Shown: piece after piece, positions 44,916 through 52,285 of the stretch
Numbering within the stretch: position 1 is the stretch's first letter
Layout of the letters: the number at the start of each line of letters is the position of its first letter
Assembly (NCBI GenBank): GCA_002280555.1
Contig: NCEE01000012.1
Location: forward strand, 33,849-97,848
Length of the DNA: 64,000 bases
Source: Sphingomonas sp. 32-62-10
Lineage (GTDB): Bacteria; Pseudomonadota; Alphaproteobacteria; Sphingomonadales; Sphingomonadaceae
Reading direction: 5' to 3'
Notes under the pieces: model-generated
What the model was told of the DNA's origin: nothing
The model's database searches: none
Seen by the model: the letters and a program-made list of their open reading frames with translations, nothing else
Translations under genes and position numbers: made by a program

Positions 44916-45203
44916 TCAGCCTCGCCTTGCAGCACTTAGATAAGCAAAGATGTTTGGCAGCTTGATCGGCGCGACCAGGATTGGCTTGCCGCGCAGCGCC
45001 GGGTTCAGCTGCTGCTCCACGCTCGCGAAACAGCTGTTGAGATCGAGAAACAGCCACCGCAGCGGGCGCGACGGGAGAGAGAGATTGCTTTCGGTTGCAG
45101 GGGGAAAAGTTGCGGAAGTTGCGGGTCTCGATTGGTTTTGCGCAACCGGCGCAAATGGCCCGACGGTGGCCTGGGGTTGGAGGACAGATTCGCCGTAGAA
45201 CAT
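44916..45203 (-). pseudogene. truncated second copy of the Y-family polymerase 5' end
   Basis: A 95-codon frame starting MFYGESVLQP. It parallels the intact gene to about codon 80 (SRPLRWLFLDLNSCFASVEQQ, then NPALRGKPILVAPI) and then ends in 15 unrelated residues. The polymerase palm, fingers and catalytic SIDE block are missing, so no polymerase activity is possible. The steric-gate Tyr is Cys here (LNSCF for LNSYF). It keeps its own LexA box at 45198-45212 and lies upstream of the TPR gene on the same strand. It could be a relic, or a short SOS-induced leader peptide. Confidence 0.85.
45106..45152. repeat. dispersed AAAGTTGCGG repeat, copy 3, with hairpin
   Basis: 45106-45130 is identical over 25 nt to copy 1 (9931-9955). 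It is followed by TTTGCGC-AACCG-GCGCAAA (about 45136-45154), a 7-bp stem resembling that after copy 1. Confidence 0.75.
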
Positions 45204-45212
45204 ACATAGAAC
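45198..45212 (-). promoter_or_regulatory. LexA (SOS) box upstream of the truncated polymerase copy
   Basis: GAAC-ATACATA-GAAC, an exact GAAC-N7-GAAC site at the same position relative to the polymerase start as the box at 42895. The downstream genes on the minus strand are the 95-codon fragment and then the TPR gene; the amidohydrolase gene starts 128 bp away on the plus strand. Confidence 0.8.
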
Positions 45213-45339
45213 ATAGGCGATTTCGGGTGTATAGGAAAGAGGCGACCAGCGAGCGGATCGCGCTGTCAGGCGTGGCTTGCCAAGGATCGACCGGCGGGGG
45301 ATGATCCGTCTGTTGTTTGCCGATTTGGAGGGTGAGTCG

Positions 45340-47406
45340 ATGGGGCATCGTGCAAAGATTGCGGCCTGTGCGCTGGCCGCGTTGATGACTTCGGTCGGCG
45401 TTTTGCCCGGTATCGTTGCAGCAGGTGCACAGACGCCTAAAGAACAGCTGCTCGTCCCGCCCGCCGATGCGCAGAAATACAAGCTCGTTTCGGCGGCAGG
45501 TGAACATGGCAGTGCGGCGGTGTGGCGGCTTGCTGACGGCAGCTATGCGGTGCGTGAGAGCATGAACCTGCGCGGGCAGATATTCGAGCAGGACGAAGTG
45601 ATCCATTCCGGCCCGAACGGCCAGCCCGACCGGATTGTCATTCGCGGCTTCACGCCGAGCGGCGATTCGGCGGAAACCTTTTCGATCATGGGTGGCTTTG
45701 CCCGTTGGCAGTCACCGATCGACAAGGGCGAGGTGAAATACGACGGCAAGGCACAATATTCACCCTTTGGCGGGCCGTTCGCCGCCACTGCCTATGGCGC
45801 CGAGGCAATTATGAAAGCGCCGGGGCGGCAGATCAACCTGCTGCCCGGCGGTGTCGCGAGGCTCGAAAAGCTGGTCGATGTCGCGGTCGGCAACGGCGCG
45901 ACTGCGAAGACCGTGACGGTGTGGACGCTTGAGGGTGTGTCGACCGAGCCGGTCCCGGTGGTGATGAACACCGATGGCAGCTTTTTCGGCTTCGTCAGCT
46001 TCATCGCGCTTTTGCCCGAGGCTTACATCGGCGACATGCTCAAGATTCAGAAGGCCCAGATCGACGCGCTCGCGGCGCGCAATCCGGCGTATAAGGAGCG
46101 CTTCGGCAAGGTCTCTTCCGTGCCGGTCGCCTTCACTCATGTGAAGCTGTTCGATGCGTTGACAGGGAAGTTCGTCGATGACCAGACGGTGATCGCTGAC
46201 CAGGGCAAGATCGCCGCTGTCGGGGCATCGGCCACGGTGAAGCTGCCCGCCAATGCGCGCGTGATTGACGGCACCGGCAAGACGCTGTCCCCCGGCATCT
46301 GGGATGCGCACATGCATGTCGGCTCGGATTTGTCCGGGCTGCAATTGCTGTCGCAGGGAGCGACGAGCGCGCGCAATCCGGGCGCCGACATTCAGCCGAC
46401 AGTGCTGCGCAACCAGCAGATCGCTGCGGGCAAATTGCTGTTCCCCACGGTCTATTCGTCGGTGCTGATCGACGGGAAGGGGCCGCTGCAGGCCCAGGGC
46501 GGGATCAGCGTCGGATCCGCGGAGGAAGCGGTCGCGGCGGTGCGTCGCGCGAAGGAAAGCGGCTTTACGGCCGTGAAATTCTACACCTCAATGAAACCCG
46601 AATGGTTGTGGGCCGGGATCAAGGAGGCCAAGACGCTCGGGCTTCACGTCCATGGGCACATTCCGGCGACGCTGCGCGCGACCGATGTGATCGCGGGCGG
46701 CTATGACGAGATCACTCACATCAATTTCGTAATGATGCAGGCGCTTCCCGATAGTGTGATCGCCATCAGCAACGGGATTGAGCGATTCAATGGCCCGGGC
46801 AAATACGCCAAGGACGTCGACCTGAACGCAGAACCAATGAAGTCGCTGATCAAGCTGATGGCGGCGAAGCAAACGGTGGTCGATCCGACAATCTCGACCT
46901 TCGAAAGCCTTTATGTGCCCGAAAATGGCGATCTGTCACCGGCCTATGCGCCCTTTGTCGGCACGTTGCCGCCCGCCGTGGAACGCGGCTTTCGCGCTGG
47001 CGGATTCAAGCCGCCCGAAGGGGTGACACGGGCGGATTGGCGGGCGAGCTTTGCCAAGATGATTGCGCTGGTAAAGGCGTTGCACGATGCCGGTGTGCCG
47101 ATCGTGGCGGGCACCGATGGATCGGGGCTCGAGATCGTGCGCGAGCTGGAGCTGTATGTGCAGGCCGGTTTCAGCCCTGGCGAGGCGCTGCAGACCGCGA
47201 CGATCGCGCCCGCACGGCTGGTGGGGGCGGACAAGGAAACGGGATCGATCAGCATCGGTAAGCAGGCCGATCTTGTGCTGGTCGACGGTGATGCGTCGAA
47301 GGACATTGGCGCTATGCGGCGGACGATCTGGGTAATGTCCGACGGGGCACTGATGAATGCTGACGAGCTGCGTGCGGCGGCGGGTTTTTCAGGGCGACCG
47401 AAGTGA
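45340..47406 (+). CDS. exported amidohydrolase-family protein (imidazolonepropionase-like)
   Basis: 688 aa from ATG 45340, with GGAGGGTGAG just before it. The signal peptide is ACALAALMTSVGVLPGIVAAGAQ. An N-terminal domain of about 250 residues is of unknown type (VWRLADGSYAVRESMNLRGQIFEQDEV). The amidohydrolase domain starts near VIDGTGKTLSPGIWDAHMHVG (HxH metal motif), with AVKFYTS (likely carboxylated Lys), HVHGHIPA, THINF and GTDGSGLEIVRELELYVQAGFSPGEALQ. Family members hydrolyse cyclic amides or peptidic substrates; the substrate here is unknown. It is probably periplasmic. The Mpo1-like gene follows by 28 nt. Confidence 0.88.
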   Translation: MGHRAKIAACALAALMTSVGVLPGIVAAGAQTPKEQLLVPPADAQKYKLVSAAGEHGSAAVWRLADGSYAVRESMNLRGQIFEQDEVIHSGPNGQPDRIVIRGFTPSGDSAETFSIMGGFARWQSPIDKGEVKYDGKAQYSPFGGPFAATAYGAEAIMKAPGRQINLLPGGVARLEKLVDVAVGNGATAKTVTVWTLEGVSTEPVPVVMNTDGSFFGFVSFIALLPEAYIGDMLKIQKAQIDALAARNPAYKERFGKVSSVPVAFTHVKLFDALTGKFVDDQTVIADQGKIAAVGASATVKLPANARVIDGTGKTLSPGIWDAHMHVGSDLSGLQLLSQGATSARNPGADIQPTVLRNQQIAAGKLLFPTVYSSVLIDGKGPLQAQGGISVGSAEEAVAAVRRAKESGFTAVKFYTSMKPEWLWAGIKEAKTLGLHVHGHIPATLRATDVIAGGYDEITHINFVMMQALPDSVIAISNGIERFNGPGKYAKDVDLNAEPMKSLIKLMAAKQTVVDPTISTFESLYVPENGDLSPAYAPFVGTLPPAVERGFRAGGFKPPEGVTRADWRASFAKMIALVKALHDAGVPIVAGTDGSGLEIVRELELYVQAGFSPGEALQTATIAPARLVGADKETGSISIGKQADLVLVDGDASKDIGAMRRTIWVMSDGALMNADELRAAAGFSGRPK

Positions 47407-47434
47407 AACGACGATTGGGGGCAGGCGCAAAATC

Positions 47435-47773
47435 ATGAGCAAGATCAATACCTATGCCGAATTCTGGCCCTTCTATCTGCGCGAGCATGCCAAGCCCGAA
47501 ACGCGCACGCTGCATTATATCGGCACGGCGATGACGTTCGGCTTTGCCGCTATCGCGATCGTGCTTGGCGGATGGTGGTGGGCGCTGGTGCCTCTGGCGG
47601 GATACGGCATGGCCTGGCCAGCGCATTTTGCGGTCGAGAAGAACCGGCCCGCGACCTTCACTTATCCGCTTTGGTCGCTGGTCAGCGATTACCGGATGTT
47701 CTTCCTGTGGCTCACCGGACGGTTGCCGGCGCATCTGGCGGCGGCGGGCGTGGCAGTGAAGCAGCCGGCCTGA
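47435..47773 (+). CDS. Mpo1/DUF962-like membrane protein
   Basis: 112 aa from ATG 47435. Family pattern: YAEFWPFYLREHAKPETRTLHYIGTAM with the conserved His residues, two or three membrane helices (FAAIAIVLGGWWWALVPLAGYG), GMAWPAHFAVEKNRPATFTYPLWSLVSDYRMF. Yeast Mpo1 in this family is an Fe(II)-dependent dioxygenase for alpha-oxidation of 2-hydroxy fatty acids from phytosphingosine. In a sphingolipid-making bacterium a comparable role is attractive but unproven. It follows the amidohydrolase by 28 nt and is convergent with vapC (3 nt between stops). Confidence 0.85.
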   Translation: MSKINTYAEFWPFYLREHAKPETRTLHYIGTAMTFGFAAIAIVLGGWWWALVPLAGYGMAWPAHFAVEKNRPATFTYPLWSLVSDYRMFFLWLTGRLPAHLAAAGVAVKQPA

Positions 47774-47776
47774 GGA

Positions 47777-48166
47777 TCAGCCAGCGGCCGCCACGTCGGT
47801 GTGGATGAAATCATCGCCCTTGAAGAGTAACGGCTCGCCAGTGGCGCGTGACAGGGCGTAAGCGAAGCAATCGCCGAAATTCAGGTGCGCCGGGTGGCCG
47901 GAACCGCGACCATAGCGACGATAGGCATCGTGACCAATACGGGCCTGCTGCACATCGACCGGCATGATCTGCAATTCGGATCGTTCTGCGAGCTCCTTCA
48001 GCGCGCCATCTAGATCGGCTTTGCGCCGCGTCAGTACGGCGGCAATTTCGATCCACGATCCTGCCGAAACGCAGCATCGCTCGGCATCTACCATGGCCGA
48101 CACAAAATCCAGCGCTTCGCCTTCGCCCAGCAGTATGGCCATGATGGCCGATGTGTCGACGATCAT
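47777..48166 (-). CDS. vapC: VapC-type PIN-domain ribonuclease toxin
   Basis: 129 aa from ATG 48166, whose ATGA overlaps the antitoxin stop; longer starts in the frame are rejected. The PIN-domain acidic residues are in place: Asp4 (MIVDTSAI), Glu40 (SWIEIAAVL), Asp99 (NFGDCFAYALS) and Asp118/119 (LLFKGDDFIHTD). VapC toxins cleave tRNA or rRNA when the antitoxin is degraded. It is the second gene of a vapBC operon. Confidence 0.93.
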   Translation of the reverse strand: MIVDTSAIMAILLGEGEALDFVSAMVDAERCCVSAGSWIEIAAVLTRRKADLDGALKELAERSELQIMPVDVQQARIGHDAYRRYGRGSGHPAHLNFGDCFAYALSRATGEPLLFKGDDFIHTDVAAAG

Positions 48167-48429
48167 ATCGGCAGGCCGTGCTCGTCGTAGATTTCGTCCA
48201 TGATTTCCTTTGATGTTTTGCCGCGCCATTCCTCTGGCATCGTACGGCGAAAATCTTCGGCAATTTTCATGATGGCAGCGATTTTCGCCTCGCGCGCAGC
48301 CTCCCGCTCGCGGACTTCTCGTTCCAGCGCAGCCTTGATCACCCCCGTGACGGTGGTGTTGCGGGCCTTGGCCAGTTGCCGGGCCATGGCGATCGTTTCG
48401 GCATCCTTGATGTTAAGCTGGCTGGCCAT
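48163..48429 (-). CDS. vapB: VapB-type antitoxin
   Basis: 88 aa from ATG 48429, with GGAGG 6 nt upstream. The N-terminus SQLNIKDAETIAMARQLAKARNTTVTGVIKAALERE is a ribbon-helix-helix/transcription-factor-type DNA-binding region of the PSK/Rv0623-like VapB group. The charged C-terminus (EEWRGKTSKEIMDEIYDEHGLPI) is typical of the toxin-neutralising tail. It probably represses its own promoter in the 116 bp shared with cysK. It overlaps vapC by 4 nt. Confidence 0.92.
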   Translation of the reverse strand: MASQLNIKDAETIAMARQLAKARNTTVTGVIKAALEREVREREAAREAKIAAIMKIAEDFRRTMPEEWRGKTSKEIMDEIYDEHGLPI

Positions 48430-48545
48430 TTCTACCTCCACAAGCTGTTAATATACCCTATTGGCCAGAATGCGACAATGGCGGGCATCGGAGCGTAAAG
48501 ATTGACTCGCTTGCCGAGCGCGCCGGTCCGCGCCATTTATGGTTC

Positions 48546-49535
48546 ATGACCATCATCCCCAACACGCTCGCACTGATCGGCAATACCCCGCTCGTGCGCC
48601 TCGCCGGCCCCAGCGCGGCCAGCGGTGGCGAGATTTTCGCCAAGTGCGAATTCGCCAACCCCGGTGCCTCGATCAAGGATCGCGCGGCGCTGTTCATCGT
48701 CGAGGATGCCGAGGCGCGAGGGGCGATCCAGCCCGGCGGGACCATTGTTGAGGGGACGGCGGGGAACACGGGCATCGGGCTGGCGCTGGTCGCCAATGCC
48801 AAGGGGTACAAGACGATCATCGTCATGCCCGACACCCAGAGCCAGGAGAAAATGGCGACGCTTCGCGCACTCGGTGCCGAACTGGTGCTGGTGCCGGCCG
48901 CGCCCTATTCGAATCCGTGTCATTTCGTGCACCAGTCGCGCCGGATCGCTGAGGAAACGCCCAATGCGGTGTGGGCCAACCAGTTCGACAATATCGCCAA
49001 TCGGCGCGCCCACATCATGGGGACGGCGGAGGAGATCTGGGCGCAGATGGACGGCCGGATCGACGGCTTCACCTGCGCGGCGGGGACGGGCGGAACGATC
49101 GCCGGAGTCGGCATGGGGTTGAAAAGCAAGGACGAGCGCGTGACGATCGCGCTCACCGATCCGCATGGCGCGGCGCTGTATGAATATTACGCGCATGGCG
49201 AGCTGAAATCCGAAGGATCCTCGGTTGCCGAGGGGATAGGGCAGGGGCGGATTACCGCCAATCTGGATGGCGCACCCATCGATACCCAGTACCGTGTTTC
49301 CGACGCCGAAGGCTATGAGTGGATGGGGCGGTTGCTCGAGGAGGAGGGGCTATGCCTTGGCCTGTCATCGGGCATCAACGTTGCCGGCGCGGTGCGGCTG
49401 GCGCGCGATCTCGGGCCGGGCAAAAGGGTGGTGACGATATTGTGCGATACCGGGTTTCGCTATTTGTCGACACTCTACAACCCGGCATGGCTCGCGGCGA
49501 AGGGGCTGGCGCGGGCGGAAGCGGTGCCGGCATAG
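48546..49535 (+). CDS. cysK: cysteine synthase (O-acetylserine sulfhydrylase)
   Basis: 329 aa fold-type II PLP enzyme. The PLP lysine is in NPGASIKDRAA, phosphate and substrate loops are EGTAGNTGIGLA and AAGTGGTIAG, and the C-terminal serine site is in LCLGLSSGINVAGAV. It makes cysteine from O-acetylserine and sulfide in the cytosol. Sphingomonad genomes usually carry several paralogues; this shorter-tailed form with a Cys-rich end (ILCDTGFRYLS) could be CysK or a CysM-like isozyme. A small membrane-protein gene follows after 66 nt. It is divergent from vapBC. Confidence 0.92.
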   Translation: MTIIPNTLALIGNTPLVRLAGPSAASGGEIFAKCEFANPGASIKDRAALFIVEDAEARGAIQPGGTIVEGTAGNTGIGLALVANAKGYKTIIVMPDTQSQEKMATLRALGAELVLVPAAPYSNPCHFVHQSRRIAEETPNAVWANQFDNIANRRAHIMGTAEEIWAQMDGRIDGFTCAAGTGGTIAGVGMGLKSKDERVTIALTDPHGAALYEYYAHGELKSEGSSVAEGIGQGRITANLDGAPIDTQYRVSDAEGYEWMGRLLEEEGLCLGLSSGINVAGAVRLARDLGPGKRVVTILCDTGFRYLSTLYNPAWLAAKGLARAEAVPA

Positions 49536-49601
49536 GACAATGGCGCTGCGCGCGCCGGTTCGACAAAAGCGTTGCAAGCCGCTAAATCGATAGTCGAAGC
49601 C

Positions 49602-49895
49602 ATGAAAACCAGCCTGGAACCATCCCAGACAATCCAGCGCGTGAAGGTCGGCATGACCGGCCTGGCGTTTGTCATGCTGCTCATCGGGCTCGCCAGCGCG
49701 ATCTTCAGTTCCGCCAGCCGCGAACCCGTGCCCGCCACTGCGGCCGATGGTGCCAAGCCCGACTTGATCGCCAACCTGGCTGCAGTGCCATTGAACGAGA
49801 CCGAAACGGTGCAGGAACCGTTGGCAGAGCTGGGCGTCGCCCCGAGTACAGCCACCGAGGCTAGTAACCAGGCGGCCACCACCACGCCGCGATAA
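49602..49895 (+). CDS. small single-pass membrane protein of unknown function
   Basis: 97 aa from ATG 49602. A short N-terminal segment is followed by one hydrophobic helix (VGMTGLAFVMLLIGLASAIFS, about residues 16-36), then a periplasmic-looking tail rich in Ala, Pro, Glu and Thr (NETETVQEPLAELGV). No motif is recognised. It is located between cysK and mraZ, 66 nt after cysK, so it may share the cysK transcript. A small stem-loop (CGAATGG/CCATTCG, 49899-49916) follows the stop. Confidence 0.65.
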   Translation: MKTSLEPSQTIQRVKVGMTGLAFVMLLIGLASAIFSSASREPVPATAADGAKPDLIANLAAVPLNETETVQEPLAELGVAPSTATEASNQAATTTPR

Positions 49896-50250
49896 GGGCG
49901 AATGGCCTCCCATTCGGGATGGCACCGGATCGGTTGGGGAAACTGCCCCACTAGCGTCCTTCACTGTGACATCGGCCGTGTTTTGCGCGATTCTTCCGTT
50001 GCCTTAACCAAGCGAATATCGAACAAACCAAGTACAAGATGAGTATCGACGACCGATCTTCACGAGAGTTCCCGCAATTACGTAGTTCTCACCCGCTCAT
50101 TTCCCTAATTTCCCGTTGCATCCCCAAATCTCCCGCGATAGACCATGGTTAACAGGGGCGGGCTCTCTTGTTGATGATTTGCGAGTCTGCGGGCGGCGAT
50201 GGGCCGTTTCGCGGAACGGGAGAGCTTTGCGCGCCACGAATGAGGTGGGC
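49896..50250. other. intergenic region upstream of the dcw cluster
   Basis: About 355 bp without a convincing gene. It contains a stem-loop at 49899-49916 just after the previous stop, the palindromic TGGGGAAACTGCCCCA at 49935-49950, and TCCCN repeats at 50102-50135 that may bind MraZ. The dcw promoter should lie between about 49960 and 50220. The frame running from 50116 into mraZ is too poor in the family pattern before 50251 to be coding. Confidence 0.5.
50102..50135. promoter_or_regulatory. candidate MraZ operator (TCCCN direct repeats)
   Basis: Four TCCCN units at 50102, 50111, 50121 and 50131, spaced one helical turn apart (TCCCT-N4-TCCCG-N5-TCCCC-N5-TCCCG), about 115-150 bp upstream of mraZ. 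In E. coli MraZ binds three TGGGN repeats with 5-nt spacers before its own gene. The periodicity and position match; the base sequence is related but not identical, so this is inference. Confidence 0.45.
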
Positions 50251-50754
50251 GTGTCGATCAGGGGTATCTATCAGGGCTATGCGCTGCAGCAGGTCGACGA
50301 CAAGGGTCGCGTCGCGATCCCCGCATCGCTGCGCGCCACCCTGGTTGCCCGGAGCGCGCGCGAGATGGACCCCAAGGAAGCCGCGCAGATCGTGATCGCG
50401 CAGCACGAAAGCGACACGTGCCTCGTCGCTTATGATGTGCCTCAGGGCGAAGCGCGGTTCGCTGAACTGGAAGCGCGCGCGCGGGCCCATGCCGGGCCGG
50501 ACGGGGCCCCCAACGACCAGATCCTGCGGCGCGGCATGGCCTGGGATACGGTATCGTTCGACTCGAGCGGGCGGTTCATCTTCCCGAGCTTTCCCCGCAA
50601 GCGCGCGAAGATCGGCAAATATGCCTTTTTCTACGGGCTCGGCAGCCATTTCGAAATCTGGGACCCTGCCCAGGTGTTTGCCTCCTCCCGCGCCGATACA
50701 ACGATGCGCGAAATGGTGACCCACTTCCTCGACGAGCGGGGTGAGCAGCTGTGA
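50251..50754 (+). CDS. mraZ: transcriptional regulator MraZ
   Basis: 167 aa from GTG 50251 ([23 protein letters not shown]); TTG 50227 with GGGAGAG before it is an alternative start 8 codons upstream. Two SpoVT/AbrB-like units, each with the DxxxR signature (DDKGRVAIP and DSSGRFIFP), form the MraZ ring that binds promoter repeats. It opens the dcw cluster and represses it. The rsmH start (GTG) overlaps its stop by 4 nt. In E. coli RsmH counteracts MraZ, so the coupling is meaningful. Confidence 0.93.
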   Translation: MSIRGIYQGYALQQVDDKGRVAIPASLRATLVARSAREMDPKEAAQIVIAQHESDTCLVAYDVPQGEARFAELEARARAHAGPDGAPNDQILRRGMAWDTVSFDSSGRFIFPSFPRKRAKIGKYAFFYGLGSHFEIWDPAQVFASSRADTTMREMVTHFLDERGEQL

Positions 50755-51692
50755 ATGCCCCCCATGTGCCCGTCCTGCTCGATGAAGTGATCAGCGCGCT
50801 GGCGATCGCGCCGGGCGAAACTCATGTCGATGCGACCTTCGGTGCGGGCGGTTACACGCGCGCGATGCTGGCGGGCGGCGCGCAGGTGATTGCGTTCGAT
50901 CGCGATCCCGACGCGATTGCCGGTGGCGCAGCGCTGGTTGAGGAATCGGGTGGCGCGCTGCGGCTGATTCATGCCGTTTTCTCCGCCATCGAGGCCGAGC
51001 TTGAGCAACGCGACGCCGTGCCGGTCGACGGTGTGGTCATGGATATCGGCGTGTCGTCGATGCAGCTCGATCAGCCCGCCCGCGGCTTTTCGTTCCAGGC
51101 CGAAGGGCCGCTCGACATGCGGATGAGCCAGTCAGGCACCAGCGCGGCCGAGTTTCTGAACGTGGCTGACGAGGAAGAGATCGCGGATATCCTGTACCAG
51201 TTGGGCGAGGAACCGCGCGCCCGCCGCGTTGCTCGTGCGATCGTCGCTGCCCGCCCGCTCACGACGACGACAGAGCTGGCCAACGTCGTGCGGCGTGCGC
51301 TTGGTTATCGCCCGCATGACAAAAAGGATCCGTCTACCCGCACCTTCCAGGCGATCCGCATTCATCTGAACCGCGAGCTTGATGAGCTGGCCGATGGGCT
51401 CGTGGCGGCGGAGCGCGTGCTGAAGCCCGGCGGGCGGTTGGCGGTGGTGACGTTTCACAGCCTTGAGGACCGGCTGGTGAAGCGGTTCTTTCGCGAGCGC
51501 AGCGGCGGTACCCCTGGCGGATCGCGGCACTTGCCGCAGGTCGCGGCAAAGGCCGATCCGAGTTTCGAAGCCGTCGGCCGCGCGGTGCGCGCCGGCGAGG
51601 AGGAGATTGCCCGCAATCCGCGGGCGCGTTCAGCAACATTGCGGGTGGCAAAGCGGACGAGCGCTGCGCCCTGGCCAGTAGGAGAAGCGTAA
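50751..51692 (+). CDS. rsmH: 16S rRNA (cytosine-1402-N4)-methyltransferase
   Basis: 313 aa, GTG start overlapping the mraZ stop. SAM-binding motif [16 protein letters not shown], family block [38 protein letters not shown] and [21 protein letters not shown] are all intact. It methylates C1402 in the ribosomal P site. It is the second dcw gene; its stop TAA overlaps the ftsL ATG by one nt. Confidence 0.96.
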   Translation: MNAPHVPVLLDEVISALAIAPGETHVDATFGAGGYTRAMLAGGAQVIAFDRDPDAIAGGAALVEESGGALRLIHAVFSAIEAELEQRDAVPVDGVVMDIGVSSMQLDQPARGFSFQAEGPLDMRMSQSGTSAAEFLNVADEEEIADILYQLGEEPRARRVARAIVAARPLTTTTELANVVRRALGYRPHDKKDPSTRTFQAIRIHLNRELDELADGLVAAERVLKPGGRLAVVTFHSLEDRLVKRFFRERSGGTPGGSRHLPQVAAKADPSFEAVGRAVRAGEEEIARNPRARSATLRVAKRTSAAPWPVGEA

Positions 51693-52285
51693 TGACGGCA
51701 GCATATCGGTTGCGGGGTTTGGGCTGGTTCCTGAGCGGGGTGATCATCGTGCTCGGCTTCTATCTCGTGTCGCTGCAGGTGGCGGCCGAGCGTAAAAAAG
51801 TGGCCGACATGGATCGCAAGATCATGCTCGCCAAGCGCGAGATCCGCGCGCTGGAAACCGAGTTCGATACCCGCGCCAATCTGGCCCAGCTCGCCCGCTG
51901 GAACGGCGAGATTTTTGCGTTGACCGTCCCCGCCAGCGAGCAGTTCGTGGCCGATGAAGCTGCCCTCGCCACAATCGATCTGGATGGGCCGATTGGGGAG
52001 GCGCCGCGCGCGCAGGTCGCCGCGTACATTGTGCCTGCCGCACCGCGGGCGCTCGACGTGATCACGCCCGCTCCCGCGCCGGTGGCACCGCAGCCCGCCG
52101 CGCCATCGGCCGCCCCCGCTATCCGCCCGGTCCGCGCGGTACTGGCCAGTGCCGCCGCCGTGCAGGCGCATCCTGGCGGCCAACGGGGCGCAGCGATTGC
52201 GATGCTCGATCGCAAGCTGCTAAGCGATTCGACGATCGGTGATCTGATGAACCGGGCCCGCGCCGAAGCCGTGGGCAGCCGTTGA
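51692..52285 (+). CDS. ftsL: cell-division protein FtsL-like
   Basis: 197 aa. One N-terminal membrane helix (LGWFLSGVIIVLGFYLVSLQV, about 10-30) is followed by a heptad-like segment VAAERKKVADMDRKIMLAKREIRALETEF, the coiled coil by which FtsL joins FtsB and FtsQ. LGTEF-like RALETEFDTRANLAQLARWN is conserved in alphaproteobacterial FtsL. The C-terminal half is Ala/Pro-rich and variable. It is identified by topology and by its place between rsmH and ftsI, since sequence conservation is low. It overlaps ftsI by 4 nt. Confidence 0.82.
   Translation: MTAAYRLRGLGWFLSGVIIVLGFYLVSLQVAAERKKVADMDRKIMLAKREIRALETEFDTRANLAQLARWNGEIFALTVPASEQFVADEAALATIDLDGPIGEAPRAQVAAYIVPAAPRALDVITPAPAPVAPQPAAPSAAPAIRPVRAVLASAAAVQAHPGGQRGAAIAMLDRKLLSDSTIGDLMNRARAEAVGSR

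Larger units (their letters stand above)
44967..45212. repeat. 246-bp direct repeat, copy B
   Basis: Partner of 42664-42909: same orientation, ungapped, 2303 bp apart. Its left end at about 44967 is where polymerase similarity stops inside codon 80; its right end is the LexA box. Confidence 0.85.

Noticed and set aside
42664..45212. Insertion-sequence ends flanking the TPR segment
   Set aside because: The flanks are direct repeats of polymerase coding sequence, not terminal inverted repeats, and no transposase is present.
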